Positions 34,535 to 43,332 are shown, counted from the first letter of the stretch. The stretch: DNA of 64,000 bases from DASSFG01 sp035547915 (GCA_035547915.1 DASZTS010000023.1:372001-436000), one strand, 5' to 3'. The notes: generated by a model not told the origin, from the letters alone. Made by a program: numbers and translations.

Positions 34535-35581
34535 TTAGCCGATGCGCTCGATGTCGGGCGGCGGTACAAACGGCACGCCGTCTTCGAGAATCGGTCCGCC
34601 GAGCGCGAGCAGGAACTGTGTCTCCTTGCAGTGCGTGCAGCAGGACCGCAGGAAGTCGCCGGTCAGATGATGTAGCCAGTTGCCGCCGAGCTTGACGGCA
34701 ATCGCCCGATCGATGTCCGTGGCCGACCAATCGCCGGCCGAAAACCAGTCCGAGGCGATCAAGAATCCCCAGGACGACAGGAACGACGGAATCGCGGCTC
34801 GATAACTGTGTACCTCAGGAAAGACGGTACGCAACGTACGGGCCAGTGCCGTGTGTTCCTTGTGGTCGAGGAACGAAAACTCGAGTCCCTGCACGACCAC
34901 CAGCCCCCCCGGTCGCAGACGGCCGCGCAGTAACTCATAAAACTGCCGCGTGTAGAGAGACAGAGCAGGGCCATCGTCGAGCATATCGACGACGTCGATG
35001 ACCACTACATCGAAGCGATCGTTGCAGTCGGCGACGAACCTGCGCCCGTCGTCGAATATGAGCCGTACGCGCGGGTCGTCGAAGGCCCCGCGGTGCCAAC
35101 CGGGCAGATGTTCGCGGCAGAGTTCCACGACATCGCGGTCGATATCGACCATCGTGACGGACCTCACCGAGCGGTGGGCGAGCGTTTCACGCAGCGTGGC
35201 CCCTTCGCCTCCGCCGACGATGAGTACCGATTGGGGATCGGGGTGCCTTAGGAGAACGGGTTGTACCAGGCACTCGTGGTACAGCTTCTCGTCGTAGGCC
35301 GCGCTTTGCACCGCCCCATCGAGTACGAGCATGCGGCCGAAGTTGTAGCTTTCGCCGATGAGCACGTTCTGAAAAGCCGTCCGACCCTGATAGACGATGC
35401 CGGATAGGCGATATAGATAACGGTCGAACGGGTCGGAGTCCTCGATCACCGTCAGCGCGCCCGCGCCGGCCTCATCGGCGTCGGCGGCTTCGCGATAGAC
35501 GCGACCCTCGGGGAGGGGTGGCAACGGATACGGCCGGACAATGTCCGATGGGGTGCTTTTGACGGAATCCTGGCTGGACAT
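34535..35581 (-). CDS. speE: Spermidine synthase-family aminopropyltransferase
   Basis: 348 residues with the start at 35581. Transfers an aminopropyl group from decarboxylated SAM to a diamine. Seen: YQNVLIGES-type region (FQNVLIGESYNFGRMLVLDG), YDEKLYHECLVQP, the SAM site VLIVGGGEGATLRE, VTMVDIDRDVVELCRE, DDGRRFV and the catalytic-Asp region FDVVVIDVVDM. Classic SpeE has IIDSTDP at that point, so polyamine specificity may differ. An N-terminal extension of about 50 residues precedes the domain. speD lies just upstream on the same strand (99 bp), which supports a polyamine operon. The frame also extends 19 residues upstream to 35638. Confidence 0.9.
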   Translation of the reverse strand: MSSQDSVKSTPSDIVRPYPLPPLPEGRVYREAADADEAGAGALTVIEDSDPFDRYLYRLSGIVYQGRTAFQNVLIGESYNFGRMLVLDGAVQSAAYDEKLYHECLVQPVLLRHPDPQSVLIVGGGEGATLRETLAHRSVRSVTMVDIDRDVVELCREHLPGWHRGAFDDPRVRLIFDDGRRFVADCNDRFDVVVIDVVDMLDDGPALSLYTRQFYELLRGRLRPGGLVVVQGLEFSFLDHKEHTALARTLRTVFPEVHSYRAAIPSFLSSWGFLIASDWFSAGDWSATDIDRAIAVKLGGNWLHHLTGDFLRSCCTHCKETQFLLALGGPILEDGVPFVPPPDIERIG

Positions 35582-35680
35582 AGAAAGCGAATGGACAGTT
35601 GGGGGGCCGACCCAAGAAGGGTAATGCAATCTGGACAAACCGGCTGCAAGCTGGAACTCGGATGGGCTCGAAAAATCGCG

Positions 35681-36103
35681 TTATGCGGCCCAATCCGCCG
35701 GCCAATCTTCGTTATGTGCCGGCCCGACTTCATCTTGACCCCGGCGAACGACAATCTGGCGGCGCACGCCCGAGGGGCGCAGATAGCGCCGCAGCTCGGC
35801 GTCGAACCGCTGAGCGCTATATCCGCGACCGCAAGTGAACAAGTCGACGAAGCAGGCCCGATGTTCCGGATAGGTGTGGATGCTGGCGTGGCTCTCGGCC
35901 AGCAACATCACGGCGGTCATGCCCGAAGGCTTGAAGGAGTGCTCGATGCAATTCAAGAGCGTCGCGCCCGATGCTGCCACGGCCGATTTCATGGCCTCCA
36001 GCAACCCTGCCTCGTCGGCCAGGGCCGCTGGGTCGCAGCCCGTATAACTGGCCAAGAGGTGACGACCGAAAAACTCAAAGTTGTCGCTGATGCTGACGTT
36101 CAT
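35681..36103 (-). CDS. speD: S-adenosylmethionine decarboxylase proenzyme, prokaryotic type
   Basis: 140 residues. Supplies decarboxylated SAM for aminopropyl transfer. The proenzyme cleaves itself in LLAESHASIHTYPE between Glu70 and Ser71, making the pyruvoyl group. The catalytic Cys lies in CFVDLFTCG and the N-terminus has FFGRHLLASY, all typical of the SpeD type 1 family. The C-terminal ten or so residues extend beyond the usual end. The start is placed at 36103 because the alternative at 36142 would overlap the divergent DUF4416 gene. It forms a unit with speE downstream. Confidence 0.95.
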   Translation of the reverse strand: MNVSISDNFEFFGRHLLASYTGCDPAALADEAGLLEAMKSAVAASGATLLNCIEHSFKPSGMTAVMLLAESHASIHTYPEHRACFVDLFTCGRGYSAQRFDAELRRYLRPSGVRRQIVVRRGQDEVGPAHNEDWPADWAA

Positions 36104-36121
36104 CCCAAGTAAAATCGTGAT

Positions 36122-36670
36122 ATGGGCGAGCCGACACTTCACCCGCCGGTACTTCTTATTATGGCGGCTACGAGTCGCTACGAGGAAGCCCTAACCTGGG
36201 CTGCCGATCGTGCCGGTCAGGTCTGGGGAAGAATCGCCGATCGCAGCGAGCTATTTGATTTTACCGAGACGGACTACTACCGGTCGACCATGGGGGGCGA
36301 CCTGCGGAAGCAGTTTTTTGCCTTTGAGGGCCCCCTCGATCCATCTCGTTTACCCGAAATCAAGTTGCAATCGGGCGAGTGGGAGGAAGAGTATATCCGG
36401 CTAGGGAGGCATCCTGAGCCGCGCCCGCTCAATCTCGATCCGGGGTACCTGACGGCGGCCAAACTCGTGCTCGCTTCGACCAAGGATCATTCCCATCGGC
36501 TTTACCTCGACCGGGGGATATTCGCCGAAGTCACGCTCTATTTTCGACAGGGCCGCTGGCAGCATCGCGAGTGGACCTATCCCGACTACCGGCGTGATGA
36601 CTTTCAGGCCTTCTTTCTGAGACTGCGGGATGGGTGGCAGCGCCGATCGAAGGAGGCCCTTCCGTCGTGA
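36122..36670 (+). CDS. DUF4416 family protein
   Basis: 182 residues. It matches the small DUF4416 family as I remember it: N-terminal PVLLIMAATSRYEEALTWA, FTETDYYRSTMGGDLRKQF, then KLQSGEWEEEY, RPLNLDPGYLT, KLVLASTKDHSHRLYL and a C-terminal WTYPDYR. Function is unknown. Family members are often found in delta-proteobacteria and planctomycetes. Divergent from speD by 18 bp and translationally coupled by a 4-bp GTGA overlap to the following glycosyl-phosphate transferase gene, which hints at a cell-envelope link. Confidence 0.88.
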   Translation: MGEPTLHPPVLLIMAATSRYEEALTWAADRAGQVWGRIADRSELFDFTETDYYRSTMGGDLRKQFFAFEGPLDPSRLPEIKLQSGEWEEEYIRLGRHPEPRPLNLDPGYLTAAKLVLASTKDHSHRLYLDRGIFAEVTLYFRQGRWQHREWTYPDYRRDDFQAFFLRLRDGWQRRSKEALPS

Positions 36671-37767
36671 CTTGGCTCATTTTGGGGGCCGCCGTATCCA
36701 GTCTGCTCGTTTCGCTCTTCTCTGCTGCCGTGGTACGCCGCATGGCGCCGCGCTGGGGCCTCATCGATCGCCCCGGGCACCGTAAGGTCCATACGACGCC
36801 GACGCCTATGGGAGGCGGTTTGGCCGTCTTCGCCGGGATCGTCCTGCCATTGGCCTGTGGTTACTTCCTCTTGTTGTGGTGGCCCAAGGACGTGGCCTTG
36901 CCAGCCATCGTGGCTCCACATGTGGCCGGCATTCTCGAACAGGCGCCGAAACTTTGGATTCTGCTCGGCGGCGCTTCCCTGCTGGTGGTACTAGGACTGA
37001 TCGACGACCGCCGAGGGCTCGATTGGCGAACCCGATTGCTCGTGCAAGCAGCCGTAGCGGGAGTGCTTGTCTGGCAGTGGGAAGGATGGCGGTTGTCGCT
37101 GTACCTCCTCGATCACCCCCTGATCACCGGCCTGATCAGCGTGGTTTGGATCGTCGGGTTGATCAACTCGTTCAACATGCTTGATAACATGGACGGGCTC
37201 TCCGGCGGCGTGGCGGCGATTGCGGCCTTGATGCTGGTCGTCGTACTACTCACAACGCCCGACCCGGTCACACGGCAGCCGCAGTTGTTTGTTGCGGGCT
37301 TCTTACTCGTCGTGGCCGGATCGCTGCTCGGCTTCCTCTGGCACAACCGCCCGCCCGCACGGCTTTTCATGGGCGATGCCGGAAGCTATCTGGTCGGCTA
37401 TTGCCTGGCGACTGCCACGAGCATGGCCACGTTCACGGGCGGTAATCTGCCACCGCATACCATCTTGGCGCCGTTGTGTATCTTGGCGGTCCCGCTCTAC
37501 GACACGACGACGGTCGTCATCATTCGCCTGCGTCAGGGCCGCAGTCCTTTCGAAGGGGACAAGAACCACTTTTCGCACCGTCTGGTCGAGCTCGGCATGT
37601 CGAAGGGACAGGCCGTGTTGACGATTTACCTGGTGACAGCCACCTGCGGGCTGGCCGGTCTGCTGTTGCATCAGGTCGACGGGGCCGGCGCCGTGGTTGT
37701 CGTCCTTCAGGTACTCTGTATGATGGCGGTCATCTGTATTCTGGAGATGACCGGCCGAAAAAAGTAG
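36667..37767 (+). CDS. WecA/MraY-like undecaprenyl-phosphate sugar-1-phosphate transferase
   Basis: 366 residues and about 10-11 membrane segments. It transfers a sugar-1-phosphate (often GlcNAc-1-P) from a UDP-sugar to undecaprenyl phosphate, the first step of envelope glycan synthesis. Motifs: KVHTTPTPMGGG near residue 40, LGLIDDRRGLDWRTRLLVQ (Asp-Asp metal site), FNMLDNMDGLSGG (second Asp cluster), FLWHNRPPARLFMGDAGS, and KNHFSHRLVELGMS in place of the HIHH motif. The GTG start at 36667 overlaps the DUF4416 stop. The sugar cannot be assigned. The flavoprotein gene follows after 16 bp. Confidence 0.93.
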   Translation: MTWLILGAAVSSLLVSLFSAAVVRRMAPRWGLIDRPGHRKVHTTPTPMGGGLAVFAGIVLPLACGYFLLLWWPKDVALPAIVAPHVAGILEQAPKLWILLGGASLLVVLGLIDDRRGLDWRTRLLVQAAVAGVLVWQWEGWRLSLYLLDHPLITGLISVVWIVGLINSFNMLDNMDGLSGGVAAIAALMLVVVLLTTPDPVTRQPQLFVAGFLLVVAGSLLGFLWHNRPPARLFMGDAGSYLVGYCLATATSMATFTGGNLPPHTILAPLCILAVPLYDTTTVVIIRLRQGRSPFEGDKNHFSHRLVELGMSKGQAVLTIYLVTATCGLAGLLLHQVDGAGAVVVVLQVLCMMAVICILEMTGRKK

Positions 37768-37783
37768 CCCGACTCACAACGCC

Positions 37784-39460
37784 ATGGATGACCAGCAATA
37801 CGACGCACTCGTAGTCGGTGCGGGCCCGACGGGACTGACAATGGCGATCGAATTGGCTCGCCACGGGTTGCGGCCCAGGATCATCGACAAGAGTCCGCAG
37901 CCGTCGCAGACGTCGAAGGCTCTGGCCGTTCATGCCCGCACGCTGGAGTTCTTCGACCGCATCGGCATCGCCGATCAGGCGCTGGCCGAGGGACGTAAGC
38001 TGCACGGCATCAACGTTCACAGCCAGCGGCAACGGATCGTCCACCTCAATTTCGACCAGATCGAAAGCCGCTTCAATTTTGTCCTGGTCCTGCCGCAATC
38101 GACCACGGAGCGATTACTGGCCGAGAAAGTGACGTCGTTGGGAGTGCCCATCGAACGCGGTGTCGAACTCGTCGGCTTCCACCAACAGTCGACGGCGGTG
38201 GAGGCAACCCTGCGACACGTCGCCGACGGGCGAGAGGAAACGGTGCGCGCGGCATGGCTGCTCGGGTGCGACGGTGCGCATAGCCAGGTGCGGCACACGC
38301 TCAATACGCCGTTCCACGGCCACGCCTTCGAAGAGACTTTCTCATTGGCCGACGCGAAGCTGGCCGCCAATCTGCCAGACGACGAGATCAGCATCTTTCT
38401 GTCGTCCGGCGACATCCTGGCGCTGTTTCCCATGCCCGGCGACCGCCGTTTTCGCGTGGTTATCGAACGCCATCAGGGTCCGCCCGTCCAAGGCGAGCCA
38501 TCGCTGGATGAGTTTCAACGAACGCTCAACGAACACGTGCCGGGAGGCCAACTGAGCGACCCGGGTTGGATGTCGCACTTCCGTATCAGCCAGCGGCAGG
38601 TAGAAAGTTATCGCCTGGGGCATGCTTTCCTGGCGGGCGATGCCGCACATATCCATTCGCCGATGGGTGGCCAGGGAATGAATACGGGGATTCAAGACGC
38701 CGTCAATCTGGCCTGGAAAATCGCCCTCGTCCATGCTGGCCGCGCGGGGGAAAAAATCCTCGAAAGCTACGACGCCGAACGCCGCCCCGTGGGCCGCAGC
38801 CTGTTGCAAGCCACCGGCGCAATGTCACAAATCGTGCTGCTGCGTCATCCCGTGGCCGACAAACTACGCGATTGGACCGCGTCGTTGCTCACGTCCCTCG
38901 ACGTGGTGCAGGATAAGATCCGCAGCTCGCTCTCCGAACTCGGAATCAACTACCGCACGAGCCCGATCGTGGAAGAGCAGCGCCCCAGCGATTGGCGCAG
39001 CGCAGTGACGTCCTGGTGGGATTCGGGCCTGCGTGCCGGCGACCGGGCGCCCGACGCCAGCGGTCTGCGCACAGCCGACGGCAAGGAATTGCGACTCTTC
39101 GATTTATTCTCGGTCACGCAGCACGTGTTGTTGCTGTTTGCCGCCGGCGAGGGCGACGAAGCGGCCGTGCGGTCACGTCAGCAGCGAATATCGGAAGTGG
39201 CGCGGCGATACCAGGGCATCGTCCGACATTACACAATCGTTCCGCCTGACGGTAAGGCAGCGGCCGCGAGTCACGATTCGACGACCATCGTCGACGTCGT
39301 CGGCGAATTACACCGGGCCTACGGCGTGCGCGACGAAGTGCTGTTTCTCGTGCGGCCCGACGGTTATCTGGCCTATCGCGGCGAACCGGCCGACCCAGGC
39401 AAGCTCGGTGCGTTTCTGGCACGGCTCTTCAAGCCAGACGCTCAGGCGCCGGCTGGCTGA
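37784..39460 (+). CDS. FAD-dependent monooxygenase, aromatic-hydroxylase type
   Basis: 558 residues. Resembles PheA/TfdB/MhpA and Rox-type flavin monooxygenases that hydroxylate aromatic or polyketide substrates. FAD binding: VVGAGPTGLTMAIELARHG near the N-terminus, LLGCDGAHSQVRHTL (the DG motif) around residue 160 and FLAGDAAHIHSPMGGQGMN (GD motif) near 285. The C-terminal 150 residues are a thioredoxin-like domain (AGDRAPDASGL, RLFDLFSVTQHVLLLFAAG), as in phenol hydroxylases. It appears complete. Neighbouring genes do not reveal its substrate. Confidence 0.92.
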   Translation: MDDQQYDALVVGAGPTGLTMAIELARHGLRPRIIDKSPQPSQTSKALAVHARTLEFFDRIGIADQALAEGRKLHGINVHSQRQRIVHLNFDQIESRFNFVLVLPQSTTERLLAEKVTSLGVPIERGVELVGFHQQSTAVEATLRHVADGREETVRAAWLLGCDGAHSQVRHTLNTPFHGHAFEETFSLADAKLAANLPDDEISIFLSSGDILALFPMPGDRRFRVVIERHQGPPVQGEPSLDEFQRTLNEHVPGGQLSDPGWMSHFRISQRQVESYRLGHAFLAGDAAHIHSPMGGQGMNTGIQDAVNLAWKIALVHAGRAGEKILESYDAERRPVGRSLLQATGAMSQIVLLRHPVADKLRDWTASLLTSLDVVQDKIRSSLSELGINYRTSPIVEEQRPSDWRSAVTSWWDSGLRAGDRAPDASGLRTADGKELRLFDLFSVTQHVLLLFAAGEGDEAAVRSRQQRISEVARRYQGIVRHYTIVPPDGKAAAASHDSTTIVDVVGELHRAYGVRDEVLFLVRPDGYLAYRGEPADPGKLGAFLARLFKPDAQAPAG

Positions 39461-39478
39461 GCAGAAACTGAGTTCGTT

Positions 39479-39964
39479 CTACTTCTTGGAACGCTTGGCC
39501 GCTTTCTTGCGCGGACCTTTCGCCACAGCCTCGCAATATTCGATGTATTTCTTGGCAGGCACGCGCCGGATGGCCTCGGCGACGACATCGAGCGGCAGGT
39601 CGTCGAGTTTTTTGAAGCGGATACACGACTTGCCCATGTCGAGCTTCTTGCCGCTCTTCTTCCAGGCGTCGCGAAACCAAGTGCCGAACTCCGCATCGCC
39701 GTAGGCGCACACCAGGTAGAGTGACAGATAGTTCTTCTGCGATGCGAGGGCGGCAAACAGCAATGGCTGCTTCGGGTCGCAGTGATATCCGGCCGGGTAG
39801 ATACGATGCGGCACGTAATACCCGATCATGCCGTATAGCATCCCCTCTTCGTAGTCTTCGTCGAGGTTATCCAGAATCCGTTGTCGTACGGCGGCCACGA
39901 CCGCACGGCGATCGCCGGGCAGGGCGGCCAGATACTCTTCGACGGTAGTGGCCTTGCTCTGCAT
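39479..39964 (-). CDS. DUF1801 family protein
   Basis: 161 residues. DUF1801 proteins are small and of uncertain function, some suggested as iron-related (YdhG-like). Seen: TTVEEYLAALPGDRRAVVAAVR, YEEGMLYGMIGYYVPHRIYP and LASQKNYLSLYLVCAYG, DMGKSCIRFKKLDDLPLDVV, and a Lys-rich tail. The ATG at 39964 is preferred over the TTG three codons earlier, which would overlap the pgpA stop. It follows pgpA closely on the same strand. Its coding end is 18 bp from the convergent flavoprotein gene. Confidence 0.88.
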   Translation of the reverse strand: MQSKATTVEEYLAALPGDRRAVVAAVRQRILDNLDEDYEEGMLYGMIGYYVPHRIYPAGYHCDPKQPLLFAALASQKNYLSLYLVCAYGDAEFGTWFRDAWKKSGKKLDMGKSCIRFKKLDDLPLDVVAEAIRRVPAKKYIEYCEAVAKGPRKKAAKRSKK

Positions 39965-39969
39965 GGTCT

Positions 39970-40494
39970 TCAAACGGAGTGCGACAGAATTCCCGAGCAG
40001 ATCACTAGACGCAACGCGAGATTGGCATAGACGGCCGCCGCGAAATCATCGGCCATGATACCCAATCCGTCCGGCAGTCGCTCGAGTTGGCGAGCCGGGG
40101 GCGGTTTGCTGATATCGAACAATCGGTGCAACGCGAAACCGGCCACCGCGACCGTCCAACTCCAACCTTGAAGGGGAAGGAGGAGAAAGACGACCGGCAG
40201 GCTGGCGATCTCGTCGAGTACGATCGACCCGGGGTCCTTGCGGCCGCCCAGGTGCCGGGCCGCGGCTGTGCAAATCGGCACACCCACACCGAACAAAGCA
40301 ATGATAACGGCGACTTGAGCGGCAATCGGCAAGTGTTCCAAGCCCCACGCCAGCGGTAGGCCCCATAAAGCACCGAACGTGCCGGGGGCGAACGGTACGA
40401 GGCCGACGCCGAAACCAGTGGCGAGGAAGGTCGCGATTGCGCCCCCCCATGATCGTTTGCCACCGTCGCCGATCTGCGCATTCGGTTCGTTCAT
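39970..40494 (-). CDS. pgpA: Phosphatidylglycerophosphatase A
   Basis: 174 residues. Membrane enzyme that dephosphorylates phosphatidylglycerol phosphate in phospholipid synthesis. Motifs: FLATGFGVGLVPFAPGTFGALWG, then the membrane hairpin AAQVAVIIALFGVGVPICT, RKDPGSIVLDEIASLPVVF (conserved Asp-Glu), HRLFDISKPPPARQLE and LPDGLGIMADDFAAAVYAN with the Asp-Asp pair. All match PgpA. Start at ATG 40494, since the upstream 11 codons to a TTG have no similarity. A 64-bp inverted-repeat element lies upstream. Confidence 0.95.
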   Translation of the reverse strand: MNEPNAQIGDGGKRSWGGAIATFLATGFGVGLVPFAPGTFGALWGLPLAWGLEHLPIAAQVAVIIALFGVGVPICTAAARHLGGRKDPGSIVLDEIASLPVVFLLLPLQGWSWTVAVAGFALHRLFDISKPPPARQLERLPDGLGIMADDFAAAVYANLALRLVICSGILSHSV

Positions 40495-40556
40495 CGAACC
40501 GATGATACCCGTTGGTCCGCGGGGCAACCACGGGGACGGGGACGCGGCGAGTAAAC

Positions 40557-40620
40557 AGCCTATCCGAGAACTCGGCGTTGTGCCGCGGGTGTCCCGCGCC
40601 CGCCGGTTCTCGGATAGGCT
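40557..40620. repeat. 64-bp element with perfect 15-bp inverted ends
   Basis: The ends AGCCTATCCGAGAAC and GTTCTCGGATAGGCT are exact inverse complements. The 34-bp interior contains a second hairpin (CGCGGG-TGT-CCCGCG). It lies 14 bp downstream of the degenerate HD gene stop (leftward) and upstream of pgpA. A 15-base sequence matching one end at 14 of 15 positions occurs at 19600-19614. It could be a REP-like element, a transcript-end hairpin or a mobile remnant. Confidence 0.8.
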
Positions 40621-40634
40621 CTTCGGACAGACGC

Positions 40635-41600
40635 TTAGGCCAGCGCTCCGCCCGTCAGTTCCAGTGACTCGTACGACTCGTCGAGCTCACCCTGGGCCAG
40701 CACGCGCTCCAGAGCGTCGATCACCTCGCGATCGAAGCCACAGTCTTCGTCGCGACGCAATTCGTCGAGCGCCTGCTTGGAATCGAGCGTGTGACGACCG
40801 GGCTGTTGCTGCTCGGCGGTCATTTCGTCGTAGGCCCGCACGACCCAGATAATGCGTGTGCCCAAGGGGATGTCGCTGACCGATTGCGGTTCGTGGGCCG
40901 CTTCTTGATGTACCAAGAGCGGGCTGGCCCCGCTCAGCACCGACCCCAGCGAATGGATCAGGTCGATCCCGCGGAATGTGTGCTGCTCGAGCTTGCAGGG
41001 ATCGGTCTCCAGCGTCCCCACCGCTTTGCGGAAGACCCGCGTCGTCACTTCGACGTTTCCGATATCGTAGAGCAAGGCCGCGATCCGCACGTCATCAACC
41101 AGCTTGACGGGCAATCTCATAGCCACGGCCACCTTCTGACTCAGTTCGGCCACGCGGATCGAGCGAGCCTTGAGCCGGGCGTTCGCGCTCTGCAAATAAC
41201 GCGACAAGACTTCGACCACCCCGACGTATGCCTCGTGCAGTTCGGCCGTCTTCGCCTTGCGCTCGTCGCTCAGAGTGCCGACCAGAATGGCCACCAGGCC
41301 GAGCACGGCGCCCCAGACGGTGACCATGAGACCGATGGTCAACGGCGAGAAGAAGCTGGCAAAGCCGGACAGGTTCGTCACAGTCACGATCGATGCCGAA
41401 GTGACGCAGAACACCGCCAGGATGCCCGCACGGTACGTGCCCAGAAAGAACGCGCACAGTACCACCGGCAGGTAGAACAGATTCAACACCACCAGCTTGT
41501 AGCCCTGCACCTGGTAGAACAGGCACGCCAGGCCGACGACCACGATCAGCAGCATGATTTCCAGCGTGTGCTGCAAACCACGCTCTTTTTTGCGACGCAT
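40635..41600 (-). CDS. Membrane protein with degenerate HD-GYP-like domain
   Basis: 321 residues. Four or so N-terminal membrane segments (residues 10-110, MASE-like: LEIMLLIVVVGLACLFYQV, NLFYLPVVLCAFFLGTY), a short coiled coil, and a domain from about 140 that follows the HD-GYP plan. The metal-binding HD is Y178-D179 (ALLYDIGNVEV where active enzymes have LLHDIGKVGI), and the HHExxDGxGYP stretch is reduced to VHQEAAHEPQS. It should therefore not hydrolyse c-di-GMP. A role as c-di-GMP sensor, pseudo-enzyme or modulator of its neighbour is inferred. The intact HD-GYP gene lies immediately upstream on the same strand (59 bp gap). Confidence 0.88.
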   Translation of the reverse strand: MRRKKERGLQHTLEIMLLIVVVGLACLFYQVQGYKLVVLNLFYLPVVLCAFFLGTYRAGILAVFCVTSASIVTVTNLSGFASFFSPLTIGLMVTVWGAVLGLVAILVGTLSDERKAKTAELHEAYVGVVEVLSRYLQSANARLKARSIRVAELSQKVAVAMRLPVKLVDDVRIAALLYDIGNVEVTTRVFRKAVGTLETDPCKLEQHTFRGIDLIHSLGSVLSGASPLLVHQEAAHEPQSVSDIPLGTRIIWVVRAYDEMTAEQQQPGRHTLDSKQALDELRRDEDCGFDREVIDALERVLAQGELDESYESLELTGGALA

Positions 41601-41659
41601 GATGGGGTTCCTCTTTTTTACGTTCGTCGGGGTGAATGCGCCAGGCTGGAGGGCCTGAC

Positions 41660-43051
41660 CTACGTTTGCGCCGCAACGAGCATCTGCCGGTGCGACGTCT
41701 TCTGATCGTCTGTGTCGGTCTCGGAGGCAGCGGCCTCCGACTGCCGCGCCGCGGCCGCGTATCGTTTAGCAATCTCGCGAAATTCCTGCTCGATCTCCAA
41801 AAAGATGGCGACGAGCTTGGGATCGAATTGCGTGCCGGCTCCGGCGCGGATCATCGCCACGACCCGCTCGTGCGGGAAGGGCTCTTTGTACGGTCGGCGC
41901 GAGACGAGCGCGTCGTAATTGTCGGCAATGGCCACGATTCGGGCCGCCAGGGGAATGTCGTCGCCCCTCATGCCGGACGGATACCCCGTGCCATCCCAAC
42001 GTTCGTGGTGGCAGCGGGCGATCTCCCGCGCCATTTGGAGGAAGTTCGAGGCGCCCAACCGACGTTCGATCTCGGCCAGGCAGTCGCTGCCGATCATGGC
42101 GTGTTTTTGTACTTGCGTCCGTTCGTCGCCGGTCAGCGGACCCGGCTTGTGCAAGATGGCGTCGGCGATGCCCACCTTGCCGATATCGTGCAGCACCGAG
42201 CTGGCTTCGATCAGCCGTACGAACGCGGGCGTGACGACCTCGCGATATTCGGAGCGCCGCCGCAGCGCGGCCGACAGCCGCTGACAGTAGAGCGCAATGC
42301 GCTCGACGTGCTCGCCGGTATCGCTGTCGCGCGATTCGGCCAGTTTGGCCAGGCCGAAAATGACCGCGTCGCGCGTGCGCAAGAGCGCTTGCTCGCGACG
42401 CATGGCCCGGTCTTCCGATTGTTCCAGCTCGTCGACCAGTTCGTCATTCAGCCGCTTGCCCGCCATGAACGTACACATCGACAACAGGCCGCTCAGCCAG
42501 AAGAACGTGATCAGGCCGACGAGCGGCATCGACGTCGCGAACTCCGACGGCTGGACAAGAATGCTGTCCGCCGAGCGACACGCGACGAGCAACCCGCGTT
42601 CACCCGGAAGTCGGTAAGCCACGGCCAATTGCGGCCCTTGTGGAGTCTCGAATTTCCCTTCGACCGGCTCGGCGAACGGATTCGGATTGGAATACGTCTC
42701 GGTGGTCCAGGTGATCGTGTCACCTATGTGCAGCGCAGGGTCGGCGGAATTCGCATGAACGAACGCCACCCGCCAATCGGAACCGACGACGAGCAGAGCG
42801 GCTCCCGCCGGCAAGTTTGCGTCCATGATGCGCCGTTCCAACTCGGCAAACGTATCGCCTTGCGAAAGGTCGAGCTCGCGCGACGCCGCGGCGAGCGGCT
42901 CCGCGATCGTTGCCAGCTCGGCGGCTACCTTCTCGCCGCCGGTTCGAACCGCCATGGAAAGCACGAACTTGTCGTGCATCCACAGCCCCACCGCCACACA
43001 GATTACCTGCGCTGCGACTCCCAACCCGAGATACGTAACTAGCCTGCGCAT
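41660..43051 (-). CDS. HD-GYP phosphodiesterase with extracytoplasmic sensor region
   Basis: 463 residues. Predicted c-di-GMP (or related cyclic dinucleotide) phosphodiesterase. A first membrane segment (about 5-25), an extracytoplasmic region of about 150 residues, a second membrane segment near 185-205, a coiled-coil linker, and the HD-GYP domain from about 245. H288-D289 lie in VLHDIGKVGIADAIL, HKPGPLTGDER follows, H348-H349 lie in CHHERWDGTGYP with G356-Y357-P358, and DIPLAARIVAIADNYDAL completes the site. All catalytic residues are visible. The C-terminus after the domain is an Ala-rich tail. Divergent from the DUF1501 gene. The degenerate relative follows downstream. Confidence 0.95.
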   Translation of the reverse strand: MRRLVTYLGLGVAAQVICVAVGLWMHDKFVLSMAVRTGGEKVAAELATIAEPLAAASRELDLSQGDTFAELERRIMDANLPAGAALLVVGSDWRVAFVHANSADPALHIGDTITWTTETYSNPNPFAEPVEGKFETPQGPQLAVAYRLPGERGLLVACRSADSILVQPSEFATSMPLVGLITFFWLSGLLSMCTFMAGKRLNDELVDELEQSEDRAMRREQALLRTRDAVIFGLAKLAESRDSDTGEHVERIALYCQRLSAALRRRSEYREVVTPAFVRLIEASSVLHDIGKVGIADAILHKPGPLTGDERTQVQKHAMIGSDCLAEIERRLGASNFLQMAREIARCHHERWDGTGYPSGMRGDDIPLAARIVAIADNYDALVSRRPYKEPFPHERVVAMIRAGAGTQFDPKLVAIFLEIEQEFREIAKRYAAAARQSEAAASETDTDDQKTSHRQMLVAAQT

Positions 43052-43239
43052 GCTTTTCGATGATGTGGGGCAAACGGCATCCTGGTGAAAACATAGGATA
43101 CGGTGGGCCGGTGCGCATCACGTGCGCAACCGTTACACAGACGTGCATCGCTCTCTGCGCCCGATTCGCGGCGAAGAAACAACCTGCGACGACGAGTTGT
43201 AATCTGCGGTCTGGCCCGATTGTGCCGCCGCGGCCCGCG

Positions 43240-43268
43240 TTGTCGCGATGATCCGTAACAACTACAAT
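43240..43268 (+). promoter_or_regulatory. Promoter for the DUF1501 gene
   Basis: TTGTCG (43240-43245) and TACAAT (43263-43268) with an ideal 17-bp spacer. The boxes match at four and five of six positions. Transcription would start near 43275, about 58 nt before the ATG at 43333. Confidence 0.5.
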
Positions 43269-43332
43269 CACGTTTTTGACTCGGCGATATGAGCCTGGAC
43301 GACGGCGGGAACCGGACAAGAAGCAACTCGGA

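Noticed and set aside
41636..43042. A 468-codon rightward frame opposite the HD-GYP gene
   Set aside because: The complementary HD-GYP protein has every catalytic residue in place.
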